In this document: in pieces, positions 15,746 through 24,096 of the stretch
How the letters are laid out: every line of letters starts with the position of its first letter
Numbering within the stretch: the first letter of the stretch is position 1
NCBI RefSeq assembly: GCF_020535565.1
Contig: NZ_CP084758.1
Location: forward strand, 1,515,501-1,579,500
Length of the DNA: 64,000 bases
Direction of reading: 5' to 3'
Source of the DNA: Shinella sp. XGS7
Lineage (GTDB): Bacteria; Pseudomonadota; Gammaproteobacteria; Burkholderiales; Burkholderiaceae_C
The notes under the pieces: generated by a model
Told to the model about the DNA's origin: nothing
The model's database searches: none
Seen by the model: the letters and a program-made list of their open reading frames with translations, nothing else
Position numbers and translations under genes: made by a program

Positions 15746-16876
15746 ATGAGCGATTCCCCCGAGCAGCAGACTCCCGCCGCCCGTCGGCGCTTTCTGAAGA
15801 AGGCCGCCAGCGGCACGGCCGCGGCCGGCGCCCTGGCCGCCCCCATGATTGCCACGGCCCAGACCGTGAGCCTGCGCTTCCAGTCCACCTGGCCCGCCAA
15901 GGACATCTTCCACGAGTACGCCAATGACTTCGCCAAGAAGGTGAACGATATGGCCAGCGGACGGCTGAGGATCGAGGTCCTGCCGGCGGGCTCGGTGGTG
16001 CCCGCCTTTCAGCTGCTGGATGCAGTGAACAAAGGCACGCTGGACGGCGGCCATGGCGTGGTGGCCTACCACTACGGCAAGAACTCCGCCCTGGCCCTGT
16101 GGGGCTCGGGTCCGGCCTTCGGCATGGACCCGAACATGGTGCTGGCCTGGCACTACTACGGCGGCGGCAAGGCCCTGCTGGAGGAGATCTACAAGTCCAT
16201 CAATATGGACGTGCTCTCCTACCTCTACGGCCCCATGCCCACCCAGCCCCTGGGCTGGTTCAAGAAACCCATTGCCAAGGCCGCGGATCTGAACGGCCTG
16301 AAGTACCGCACCGTGGGTCTGGCCGTGGACGTGTTCACCGAGATGGGGGCGGCCGTGAATCCCCTGCCCGGCGGCGAGATCGTGCCGGCCCTGGACCGCG
16401 GCCTGATCGACGCGGCCGAGTTCAACAACGCCTCCAGCGACCGCGTGCTGGGCTTCCCGGACGTGACCAAGAACTGCATGCTGCAGAGCTTCCACCAAAG
16501 CGGCGAGCAGTTCGAGATCCTGTTCAACAAAGGCAAGTACGAGGCCCTGCCCGCCGAGCTCAAGGCCATCATCGACTACGCGGTGCAGGCCGCCAGCGCC
16601 GACATGAGCTGGAAGGCCATCCAGCGCAACTCGCAGGACTACATCGAGCTCAAGACCAAGGACAAGGTCAATTTCTACAAGACGCCCGACGCCATCCTGC
16701 GCGCCCAGCTCGCCGCCTGGGACAAGGTGATCAACAAGAAGGCCGGCGAGAACCCGCTGTTCAAGAAGGTGCTGGACTCGCAGCGCGCCTTCGCCCAGCG
16801 CGCCGGCCAGTGGCAGAACGACTATATGGTCGACTTCAAGATGGCCTGGAACCACTACTTCGGCAAGAAGGGCTGA
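15746..16876 (+). CDS. TRAP transporter solute-binding protein (DctP/TakP type)
   Basis: A 376-residue periplasmic binding protein with a twin-arginine signal (RRRFLKKAASG, residues 14-24) and cleavage near TAQT (about 39). The DctP fold is evident from LRFQSTWPAKDIFHEYA, LPAGSVVPAFQLLDAV and the substrate-loop sequence LKYRTVGLAVDVFTEMGA, where the conserved Arg binds the carboxylate. The closest recognisable type is the 2-oxo-acid/mannitol-binding TakP/SmoM group (WGSGPAFGMDP, EFNNASSDR). It takes up organic acids using the ion gradient together with the two permease subunits downstream. A strong hairpin separates it from dctQ, probably to keep binding-protein mRNA in excess. Confidence 0.93.
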   Translation: MSDSPEQQTPAARRRFLKKAASGTAAAGALAAPMIATAQTVSLRFQSTWPAKDIFHEYANDFAKKVNDMASGRLRIEVLPAGSVVPAFQLLDAVNKGTLDGGHGVVAYHYGKNSALALWGSGPAFGMDPNMVLAWHYYGGGKALLEEIYKSINMDVLSYLYGPMPTQPLGWFKKPIAKAADLNGLKYRTVGLAVDVFTEMGAAVNPLPGGEIVPALDRGLIDAAEFNNASSDRVLGFPDVTKNCMLQSFHQSGEQFEILFNKGKYEALPAELKAIIDYAVQAASADMSWKAIQRNSQDYIELKTKDKVNFYKTPDAILRAQLAAWDKVINKKAGENPLFKKVLDSQRAFAQRAGQWQNDYMVDFKMAWNHYFGKKG

Positions 16877-16899
16877 GCCCCGCCGGTGCCTGACCGAGG

Positions 16900-16927
16900 C
16901 CGGGGCCGCGCCGCTGCGCGGCCCCGG
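16900..16927 (+). terminator. Intra-operon hairpin between dctP and dctQ
   Basis: An 11-bp GC-only stem (CCGGGGCCGCG paired with CGCGGCCCCGG) with a 6-nt loop, 23 bp after the dctP stop and 29 bp before dctQ. No U-run follows. It is best read as a 3' mRNA-stabilising or partial-termination structure that raises binding protein over permease. Confidence 0.55.
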
Positions 16928-16956
16928 GTGCTGTTGCCAAGAACAAGGACGTCGTG

Positions 16957-17547
16957 ATGCAAGCTCTGCTGCTTGCGGTGGACAGGCTGTCGACCTGGCT
17001 GGGTCAGCTCTTTGCCTGGGCCATCGTGCTTCTGACCGGACTGATCAGCTGGGAGGTCTTCTCCCGCTATGTGCTCAACAAGCCGCATGCCTGGGTGCTG
17101 GACGCCCAGATCATGCTCTACGGCACGCTCTTCATGATGGCCGGGGCCTACACCCTGGCCAAGAACAACCATGTGCGTGGTGATGTGCTCTACGGCTTCT
17201 TCCAGCCGCGCACCCAGGCCTGGGTGGACCTGCTGCTCTACCTGGCCTTCTTCCTGCCCGGCATCGTGGCGCTCACCTGGTCGGGCTGGGGCTTTGCCCA
17301 GGAGTCCCTGGCCATCCGTGAGCAGACCTTCTCGGCCGAGCCCCTGCCCCTGTATCCCTTCAAGTTCGTGATCCCGGTGGCTGGCGCCATGCTGCTGCTG
17401 CAGGGCCTGGTGGAGATCGTGCGCTGCCTGATCTGCATCCGCGATGGCGCGTGGCCCTCGCGCGTGCAGGACGTGGAGGAGGTGGATGTGGACAAGCTCA
17501 AGGCCATGGTCCACGCCAGCCCCAGCCCGGCGGAGGACGCGCGATGA
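16957..17547 (+). CDS. TRAP transporter small permease (DctQ type)
   Basis: A 196-residue inner-membrane protein with four hydrophobic segments (about 15-38, 48-68, 90-112 and 133-155). It carries the DctQ landmarks EVFSRYVLNKPHAWVLD and GAYTLAKNNHVRGDVLY. It forms the small subunit of the TRAP permease. The ATG at 16957 has AAGGAC at 6-nt spacing; a GTG three bases earlier is possible. The C-terminal tail is acidic and cytoplasmic. Its stop overlaps the ATG of the large permease gene (ATGA), so the subunits are translationally coupled. Confidence 0.93.
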   Translation: MQALLLAVDRLSTWLGQLFAWAIVLLTGLISWEVFSRYVLNKPHAWVLDAQIMLYGTLFMMAGAYTLAKNNHVRGDVLYGFFQPRTQAWVDLLLYLAFFLPGIVALTWSGWGFAQESLAIREQTFSAEPLPLYPFKFVIPVAGAMLLLQGLVEIVRCLICIRDGAWPSRVQDVEEVDVDKLKAMVHASPSPAEDAR

Positions 17548-19469
17548 ACATCAAGATCCGCAAGGAACTATGGTTCGGCTTTGCCCTGATGGCCCTGATC
17601 CTGGCCGGCGCGGCCGTGCTGCTGCTCAGTGCCGAGCAGGTCACGCGCGGCCATCTGGGCCTGCTGATGCTCTCCCTGGTGGTGGTGGCCATCATGCTGG
17701 GCTTTCCCACGGCCTTCACGCTGATGGGCATGGGCATGATCTTCACCTGGCTGGCCTACGACCGCGACACCGGCAAGACCCTGACCCTGATGGTGCAGTC
17801 GGCCTTCAAGGTCATGGGCAACGATGTGCTGATCTCCATCCCCCTGTTCGTCTTCATGGGCTATCTGGTGGAGCGGGCCAATCTGATCGAGAAGCTCTTC
17901 CGCTCCCTGCACCTGGCCATGGCCCGGGTGCCGGGCTCGCTGGCGGTGGCCACGCTCTTCACCTGCGCCGTGTTCGCCACGGCCACCGGCATCGTGGGGG
18001 CCGTGGTCACGCTGATGGGCCTGCTGGCCCTGCCGCAGATGCTCAAGGCCGGCTACGACGTGCGCATCTCTGCCGGCGCCATCACCGCGGGCGGCTGCCT
18101 GGGCATCCTGATACCGCCGTCGGTCATGCTCATCGTCTACGGCGCCACGGCCGGCGTCTCGGTGGTGCAGCTCTATGCCGGGGCCTTCTTCCCCGGCCTG
18201 ATGCTGGCGGGCCTCTACATCGTCTACGTGATCGTGCTGGCCAAGCTCAAGCCGCATCTGATGCCGCCCCTGCCCCTGGAGCAGCGGCACGTTGAGCTGC
18301 CCGCCGCCACTCAGCCGCTGGCCCAGAACCGGTCCGTGCGGGCGCTGCCGGCCCTGCTGAGCGCGCTCAAGGGCCGGCGCAACGAGCAGGTGCCGCTGGG
18401 CCATCTCCTGCGCCAGCTGGGCGTGACCCTGCTGCCCCTGCTGCTCTTTGTGCTGGTGGCGCTGTGGAGCCACCGCAGCCTCACCGCGCCGGTGGTGGCC
18501 GAGGCCGCCTTTGTGCCGCAGCAGGAGCAGTCGCAAGCCAGCGGTGGCAGCGGCCTGGCCGAGCCCCCGGGGGCCGAGGAGGCGCCCGCGGGGACGTCGG
18601 GCCTGAGCCTGCCACCCGGGGCCGAGGAGGAGGCCGCCAGCGCCCCCGCCGAGGCTGCTGCCGTGGCCGAGCCGCCCGGAGCCCGCGAAGCGGCCGAGAG
18701 CGCCGGCCCACGCGAGGCGCCGCGGGCCTTCTGGATCGGCCTGGGCGCCGGGGCTCTGGCCCTGCTGGCCTTCTATGCCCTGCTGAGCTTCGAGCGGCTC
18801 GAGATCTTCAAGATGCTGCTGGCCTCCTTCTTCCCGCTGGTGGTGCTGATCCTGGCGGTGCTGGGCTCCATCGTCTTCGGCCTGGCCACGCCCACCGAGG
18901 CCGCGGCCGTGGGCGCCAGCGGCGGCCTGCTGCTGGCGGCGGCCTATAAGCAGCTGAACTTCACGGTGGTGAAGGAGTCGGTCTTCCTGACGGCCAAGAC
19001 CAGTGCCATGGTCTGCTGGCTCTTTGTGGGCTCGGCCATCTTCTCGGCGGCCTTTGCCCTGCTGGGCGGGCAGGAGCTGGTGGAGCGCTGGGTCATGTCC
19101 ATGAACCTGAGCAAGACCGAGTTCCTGATCCTCTCGCAGTTCATCATCTTCATCCTGGGCTGGCCGCTGGAGTGGACCGAGATCATCGTGATCTTCATGC
19201 CCATCTTCATCCCGCTGCTGGACAACTTCGGCATCGATCCCCTGTTCTTCGGCCTGCTGGTGGCCCTGAACCTGCAGACCGCCTTCCTGAGCCCGCCGGT
19301 GGCCATGGCGGCCTTCTACCTCAAGGGCGTGAGCCCGCCCCATGTGACGCTGAACCAGATCTTTGCCGGCATGCTGCCCTTCATGGGCATCCAGGTCATC
19401 GCCATCGTGTTGCTCTACCTCTGGCCGGGCATCGGCCTGTGGCTGCCGCAGCTGCTGTACGGGCGTTGA
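17544..19469 (+). CDS. TRAP transporter large permease (DctM type) with long inserted loop
   Basis: A 641-residue inner-membrane permease. The N-terminal half (residues 1 to about 245) and the C-terminal part (about 395-640) together hold the usual DctM segments, including AGGCLGILIPPSVMLIVYGATAGVS and LATPTEAAAVGASGG. Usual DctM proteins are about 425-450 residues. Here the middle is expanded by extra hydrophobic segments and an Ala/Pro/Glu-rich stretch encoded at about 18480-18728, with repeated PPGAEE/PPGARE units. The extra length keeps the reading frame and codon bias, so it is not a frameshift artefact. TakP-type systems often have such long central loops. It is the last gene of the operon and converges on the TPR-GGDEF gene with only 4 bp between stops. 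Confidence 0.92.
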   Translation: MNIKIRKELWFGFALMALILAGAAVLLLSAEQVTRGHLGLLMLSLVVVAIMLGFPTAFTLMGMGMIFTWLAYDRDTGKTLTLMVQSAFKVMGNDVLISIPLFVFMGYLVERANLIEKLFRSLHLAMARVPGSLAVATLFTCAVFATATGIVGAVVTLMGLLALPQMLKAGYDVRISAGAITAGGCLGILIPPSVMLIVYGATAGVSVVQLYAGAFFPGLMLAGLYIVYVIVLAKLKPHLMPPLPLEQRHVELPAATQPLAQNRSVRALPALLSALKGRRNEQVPLGHLLRQLGVTLLPLLLFVLVALWSHRSLTAPVVAEAAFVPQQEQSQASGGSGLAEPPGAEEAPAGTSGLSLPPGAEEEAASAPAEAAAVAEPPGAREAAESAGPREAPRAFWIGLGAGALALLAFYALLSFERLEIFKMLLASFFPLVVLILAVLGSIVFGLATPTEAAAVGASGGLLLAAAYKQLNFTVVKESVFLTAKTSAMVCWLFVGSAIFSAAFALLGGQELVERWVMSMNLSKTEFLILSQFIIFILGWPLEWTEIIVIFMPIFIPLLDNFGIDPLFFGLLVALNLQTAFLSPPVAMAAFYLKGVSPPHVTLNQIFAGMLPFMGIQVIAIVLLYLWPGIGLWLPQLLYGR

Positions 19470-19473
19470 GGGT

Positions 19474-21243
19474 TCAGGCGTCCTCGGCCAGCCGGGCGCG
19501 GTTGCGCCCGGCCGCCTTGGCGCCGTAGAGCGCCGCATCGGCCCGGCGCAGCAGCGTGGTGGCCACGGCGGCATGAGGGCCGGGGCTGGCCGCCTCGCGC
19601 GTGAGCACCGCCACGCCGATGCTCAGGCTCACCCGCAGCGCCGGCGCCAGTGCCGCCCAGTCCTGCGCCGCCACCTGCTGGCAGAGCTTGTCGGCCAGGG
19701 TCAGGGCTTGCGCGGGGTCGGTGTCGGGTAGCAGCAGGGCGAACTCATCACCACCGAAGCGGGCCGGCAGATCGGTGGCGCGCAGGGCCTGGCGCAGGGC
19801 CTGGGCCACGCGGCGCAGCACGGTGTCGCCCACACCGTGGGAGTGGCCATCATTGATCTGCTTGAAGTGGTCCACATCGATGAGGGCCAGGGCCAGCGGG
19901 CCACCGTGGCGCAGCGCGCGTTCCACCTCCAGATGCAGGCGCTGGTCGAAGGCGCGGCGGTTGGCGATCTCGGTGAGACCGTCCTCCAGGCTCTGGCGCT
20001 CCAGCTCGGCCAGCAGGGCGCCGCGCTGCTCGTCGGCCGCCACCAGGCGGGCATTCAGCGCGGCCAGGGTCTGCTCGCGCTCGCGTGCCGAAGCCAGCTC
20101 GGCCTCGCTGCGCTCCAGCTGCAGCCGTGATTCCAGCAGCTGCAGCTGCGAGGCCGCGGCCTGGCTGCGGTGTTCCAGGGCCAGGGCATGAAAGCGCTTG
20201 TGCAGGGCCAGGGCCTCGACGGGCCGGCCGAGGTCTTCCAGCGTGGCACTGAGCTGCTCCAGGATCTGGGCATGGGTCTCGGCCAGCTGCAGCTCGGCGC
20301 ACAGGCGATCGGCCGCTTCCAGGGTCTGGCGCGCCTCCTCCAGCGCGCCCTGGCGGCGCAGCACCTCGCCCAGGGTGCCCAGGGTCACGGCCTCCAGGCG
20401 GCGCCCCGGCAGCCGGCGGGCCAGGCGCAGCTGCTCCTGCAGATGATCGCGGGCGCGCGCCCACTCGCCCAGGCCGCGCAGGGCGGCGCTGAGCGTGTCC
20501 ATGCAGATCACGGCGAAGGCCGGATCGGCCTCGCGCTCGGCCAGGGGCAGGGCGCGCTCCAGCAGGGCGATGGCGCTGCGGCCGTGCAGGGCGCTTTCCG
20601 CGGCGCGGCCGGCTTCACCCAGGCGCCGCGCCAGGCAGACATGGGCATAGGCGCGGTTGTTCAGCACCGAGGCCATGTGATACGTGTCGCCCAGGGCCTC
20701 GTAGAGCGGCAGCACCTGCTCGCCCAGGGCGATGGCGCGTTCGTCATCGCCCAGCTGGTTGGCCACGATGGCGATATTCATCATCGCGTCGGCCTCGCCC
20801 GTGCGGTCGCCGATTTCGCGGCTCAGGCGGCGTGCCGCCTCGAACTCGGCCAGCGCCGCCTCATGCTGGCCCAGCAGGCACAGGCTGATGCCCAGATGAC
20901 TCAGGGCCTGGGACTGCTGGGCCTGCAGGCCGCTCTCGGGTGGCAGCTGGGCAAACAGCTCCTGGGCCCGGCGTCCCGCCCGGGCGGCAGCCGCCAGCTC
21001 GCCGGCATTGCGCAGGCACTGGCCCTGGGCCGCAAGCGCCTGGGCCTGCAGGCCGGCCTCGCCCAAGGCCAGCGCCTGCTCCGCGGCCTGTGCGGCCAGG
21101 GCGGCACCGCGGGCCGGGTCCTGGTTGCGCAGAGCCCGTGCCAGGGCCAGGGCGGCGGCGGCCTGCTCGCGCGGCGCGGTGGCGCGGGCGAGGGTCTGGT
21201 CCAGCTCGCTCAGCGTGGGGGAGGGCAGGGTGGCATGCGACAT
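19474..21243 (-). CDS. TPR-repeat diguanylate cyclase
   Basis: A 589-residue cytoplasmic protein. The N-terminal 380 residues are helical tetratricopeptide-like repeats (for example LGQHEAALAEFEAARRLSREIG and LLERALPLAERE), then a coiled-coil linker (LQLERSEAELASARERE) and a GGDEF domain. The signature RFGGDEF is at 495-501 and the substrate-binding DVDHFKQINDGHSHGVGD is intact, so diguanylate cyclase activity is expected. An upstream RxxD inhibitory site is not obvious. The repeats probably sense a protein partner. It lies 44 bp downstream of the chemoreceptor gene on the same strand, so both may be one operon linking chemosensing and c-di-GMP. Confidence 0.9.
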   Translation of the reverse strand: MSHATLPSPTLSELDQTLARATAPREQAAAALALARALRNQDPARGAALAAQAAEQALALGEAGLQAQALAAQGQCLRNAGELAAAARAGRRAQELFAQLPPESGLQAQQSQALSHLGISLCLLGQHEAALAEFEAARRLSREIGDRTGEADAMMNIAIVANQLGDDERAIALGEQVLPLYEALGDTYHMASVLNNRAYAHVCLARRLGEAGRAAESALHGRSAIALLERALPLAEREADPAFAVICMDTLSAALRGLGEWARARDHLQEQLRLARRLPGRRLEAVTLGTLGEVLRRQGALEEARQTLEAADRLCAELQLAETHAQILEQLSATLEDLGRPVEALALHKRFHALALEHRSQAAASQLQLLESRLQLERSEAELASAREREQTLAALNARLVAADEQRGALLAELERQSLEDGLTEIANRRAFDQRLHLEVERALRHGGPLALALIDVDHFKQINDGHSHGVGDTVLRRVAQALRQALRATDLPARFGGDEFALLLPDTDPAQALTLADKLCQQVAAQDWAALAPALRVSLSIGVAVLTREAASPGPHAAVATTLLRRADAALYGAKAAGRNRARLAEDA

Positions 21244-21287
21244 GGTGGCCGCATTCTCGGTCAGCGCCGGTGACGCTGGCGTGAGGC

Positions 21288-22835
21288 TCAGGCCGGCTCC
21301 CGCTCCAGGCGGAAGGTCTCCACCATGGCCGCCAGGCGCTGGGCCTGCTCCTGCAGGCTGGCCGCGGCCGCAGCGCTTTCCTCCACCAGGGCGGAGTTCT
21401 GCTGGGTCATGGCGTCGAGCTGGCTCACGGCCACATGGACCTGGGCAATGCTCTGGCTCTGCTCGCGCGAGGAGGTGCTGACCTCGCCCAGCACATCGGT
21501 CACGCGGCGCACGCTGGCCACCACCTCCTCCATGGTGCTGCCGGCGCGGCCCACCAGGCTGGAGCCCGTGTCCACCTCGCCCACGCTGCTGCCGATCAGC
21601 GTCTTGATCTCCTGCGCCGCCTTGGCCGAGCGCTGGGCGAGTTCGCGCACTTCCTGCGCCACGACCGCAAAGCCCTTGCCGGCTTCACCCGCACGCGCGG
21701 CTTCCACGCCGGCATTGAGCGCCAGAAGATTGGTCTGGAAGGCGATGTCGTCGATCACGCCGATGATGTTGGAAATGCGGCCCGAGCTCTGGTGGATGCG
21801 CCCCATGCTGTCCACCACCTGGCCCACGACCTGGCCGCCGCTCTGGGCCACCTCGGCCGCGCTGAGCGCCAGCTGGTTGGCCGTGGCGGCGGCATCCGAG
21901 GAGTTGCGCACCGTGGCGGTGAGCTGCTCCATGGTGGAGGCGGTTTCCTGCAGATTGCTGGCGGTTTCCTCGGTGCGCTCGGACAGGCTCTGGTTACCCT
22001 CGGCGATCTCGGTGGCCGCGGTCCGGATGTTCTCGGCACTGTCGCGCACGTCCTGCACCAGCTGACGCAGGGCCACCACCATCTGGTTGAGGCCGCGCAG
22101 CATGTCGCCGATCTCGTCGCGGCGCTCTCCGGCGTCCAGCTGCACCGAGAGATCGCCCGCGCCGATGCGCTGGGTGGCGGCCAGGGCCTGCTTGAGCGGC
22201 GGCAGGATGGAGCGCGTCATCAGCCAGGTGCTGAGCAGCAGCATGGCGACCACGGCGGCCAGGATGGCGGCCGTGACGGCGATGTCCAGGGTGCGGGCCT
22301 GTTCCACCTGGTCGGCCAGGGCCACGGCGCGCTCGGCCTGCAGGTCCACGAAGCGCTGCTGGGCTGCCAGATAGCTGTCCAGGTCGCGGCGCACGGCGGC
22401 CAGGGCGGCGCTGCGGGCGCCGGCCTCGCTCTGTTTGGCGGCCGCATTGCGGGCCGCGATGTAGACGCCGCGGCTCTGGGCGATCTCGGCCAGGATGCGC
22501 TTCTCGTCCTCGCTCTCGGCCTGGGCCTCGATCTTCTTCTGCAGCTCGGAGATGCGCGCCGAGGTGGCATCCATCTCGGGCTTGAGGCGGGCGGCCAGGC
22601 CGGGGTCTTCGGCCATCAGGCCGGCCATGGTGCGGGCCGCATTGGCGTGGGTCTGGCCCGACCAGAGCAGGGCCAGGGACACCTTCTCGCGCTGCGCGCT
22701 CTGGGCGGCCTGCTCGGCGTCCAGCGCGCTGAAGGTGCGCCAGGTCGAGACCAGGGTGACGGTCAGCAGCACGGCGGCCGTGGCCAGGGTCGGCAGCCAG
22801 AGCCGGAACGAGATGCCCATGCGTCTTTCGCTCAT
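21288..22835 (-). CDS. Methyl-accepting chemotaxis protein
   Basis: A 515-residue chemoreceptor. Transmembrane helix 1 is at about 10-32 and helix 2 at about 190-212. Between them is a roughly 155-residue helical periplasmic domain, probably a four-helix bundle. A HAMP domain follows (about 213-265) and then a long signalling coiled coil. The hairpin tip shows the invariant [20 protein letters not shown]. Start chosen: MSERRMG at 22835, with GGAGACG 6 nt upstream; a longer frame exists but is less supported. No CheB/CheR genes are near, and no C-terminal pentapeptide is present (it ends FRLEREPA). It is followed by the TPR-GGDEF gene. Confidence 0.93.
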   Translation of the reverse strand: MSERRMGISFRLWLPTLATAAVLLTVTLVSTWRTFSALDAEQAAQSAQREKVSLALLWSGQTHANAARTMAGLMAEDPGLAARLKPEMDATSARISELQKKIEAQAESEDEKRILAEIAQSRGVYIAARNAAAKQSEAGARSAALAAVRRDLDSYLAAQQRFVDLQAERAVALADQVEQARTLDIAVTAAILAAVVAMLLLSTWLMTRSILPPLKQALAATQRIGAGDLSVQLDAGERRDEIGDMLRGLNQMVVALRQLVQDVRDSAENIRTAATEIAEGNQSLSERTEETASNLQETASTMEQLTATVRNSSDAAATANQLALSAAEVAQSGGQVVGQVVDSMGRIHQSSGRISNIIGVIDDIAFQTNLLALNAGVEAARAGEAGKGFAVVAQEVRELAQRSAKAAQEIKTLIGSSVGEVDTGSSLVGRAGSTMEEVVASVRRVTDVLGEVSTSSREQSQSIAQVHVAVSQLDAMTQQNSALVEESAAAAASLQEQAQRLAAMVETFRLEREPA

Positions 22836-22904
22836 CGTCGTCTCCATCCGGGCTCGGAGCGGCCCGGTGCCGATGATTGAATGTCCGCACCCCCCAAAAG
22901 TCAA

Positions 22905-22928
22905 CGCCCGCAGCCGGGGCTGCGGGCG
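22905..22928 (-). terminator. Rho-independent terminator of the DUF2167 gene
   Basis: An 11-bp stem (CGCCCGCAGCC/GGCTGCGGGCG) with a short loop, 36 bp past the stop of the minus-strand DUF2167 gene. On the minus strand it is followed by TTGACTTTTG, a T-rich tail. Confidence 0.75.
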
Positions 22929-22964
22929 CTGTGCGTGCGCCCCGGGGTCAGGGTTTGCGCGGGC

Positions 22965-23939
22965 TCAGGCGCCGCTGCCGTCGCTCCCGGCCTCGGCCTT
23001 GGGCTTGCGCTTGAAGAACCTCATGATCAGGCCGCCCGCGCCGGCCGCCAGCAGCAGGAAGAGCTTGGCGAATTTGGCCAGGAAGGCGCCGATCACGGCC
23101 AGCAGGCCCAGCTTCTTGGCGCCCGCGCCCAGCACCAGGGCGGCCAGGCCGTACTCGGCCACGCGGTCGGTGCTGCTGTCGAAGTCCTCGTAGCGCTTGC
23201 CGGGCTCGAAGGCCAGGGCGGCCAGCAGCTGCTGGGCCTGGCCCTTGTGATCGGGCAGGGTCTTGAGATCGGTCACCAGATTCAGGCTCATATAGCCTTC
23301 GCGACCCAGGGCATAGGTGTTGTAGTTCACGCCCGGCTCGTCGCCGGCGGGCGCGTCCTTGTGGCGGGAGGCCATGGCCCAGACCAGGCGGTGGCTGTCG
23401 CTGGTGTAGGCCGGCTTCTCTGCCCAGCCGGTGATCTCGATGGCGGGCACGCCCATCTTGGCGCGCTCGGCATTGGCGGCCTCGGTGCCCTCGCGGTAGC
23501 TCTTCAGCAGCTCGTCGGCCTTCCAGTCCTTGGCGTCATCGTCCTTGACGTAGCCGGACTTCTCGAAGCGCAGGGTGGCGAACCAGCCCTCGCCGTCCTG
23601 CGGGAAGACCAGGCCCTGCAGATCGCTGTGATCGCCGGGGTTGCCCATGGCGCGCAGCAGCTGGCCGGCCTGGGGCTGGGGAATGAAGACCTTGCCCTCG
23701 GGCAGCTGCAGCCGGGCCTGACCGGCCAGCGCGATGTCCTGGGGGCCGGCCTGGGCGGCGTCGCGCGCGGCGCGCCAGGCCTGCTCGGTGGGGTCGGCGG
23801 CGGCCGAGGCTGCGGCGGCGGGCTTGCTCTCCTTGGCGGCCTGGGCCGTGAGTGCAGCCAGCGGCAGCAGCAGGGCCAGCAGGGTGGCGCTCAGCCAGCG
23901 GCGGGCGCCATGGCCCAGGGTGTGTTGGTGTGTGGGCAT
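22965..23939 (-). CDS. DUF2167 membrane protein
   Basis: A 324-residue exported membrane protein of the DUF2167 family. A signal peptide (cleavage near TAQAA, about residue 35) is followed by a periplasmic domain with the family's GWFATLRFEKSGYVKDDDAKDW and VNYNTYALGREGY motifs. Near the C-terminus are one or two membrane helices (about 255-305) with a basic tail (RFFKRKPK). The function is unknown; relatives occur widely in proteobacteria as single genes. The gene stands alone between two terminators. No SD stronger than GGGA is visible at its ATG. Confidence 0.85.
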   Translation of the reverse strand: MPTHQHTLGHGARRWLSATLLALLLPLAALTAQAAKESKPAAAASAAADPTEQAWRAARDAAQAGPQDIALAGQARLQLPEGKVFIPQPQAGQLLRAMGNPGDHSDLQGLVFPQDGEGWFATLRFEKSGYVKDDDAKDWKADELLKSYREGTEAANAERAKMGVPAIEITGWAEKPAYTSDSHRLVWAMASRHKDAPAGDEPGVNYNTYALGREGYMSLNLVTDLKTLPDHKGQAQQLLAALAFEPGKRYEDFDSSTDRVAEYGLAALVLGAGAKKLGLLAVIGAFLAKFAKLFLLLAAGAGGLIMRFFKRKPKAEAGSDGSGA

Positions 23940-24020
23940 GTGTGGGATTCCCCGTGGGCCTGCGGCCCTTGTTGTGATCGATCTCTTCTCAAGGCGACCG
24001 ATTCTGCGGGGGCATAAATA

Positions 24021-24054
24021 AACCGCAGGTCCCTCTGATGGGGGAGCTGCGGTT
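24021..24054 (-). terminator. Rho-independent terminator of the indolepyruvate oxidoreductase gene
   Basis: The arms AACCGCAG and CTGCGGTT (24021-24028, 24047-24054) form a hairpin. On the minus strand it is followed by the T-rich TATTTATG. A second, purely GC hairpin (24062-24084, arms CGCCGCCCC/GGGGCGGCG) lies immediately downstream of the stop at 24097. The two in series give a strong end to the transcript. Confidence 0.75.
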
Positions 24055-24096
24055 CATCAGGCGCCGCCCCGCGTGGGGGCGGCGGCGTCAGGGCGC

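Noticed and set aside
18540-18720. Repeat region in the TRAP large permease as a CRISPR-like or tandem repeat array
   Set aside because: The repeats are degenerate at DNA level, in frame, and translate to a low-complexity loop; there are no spacers.
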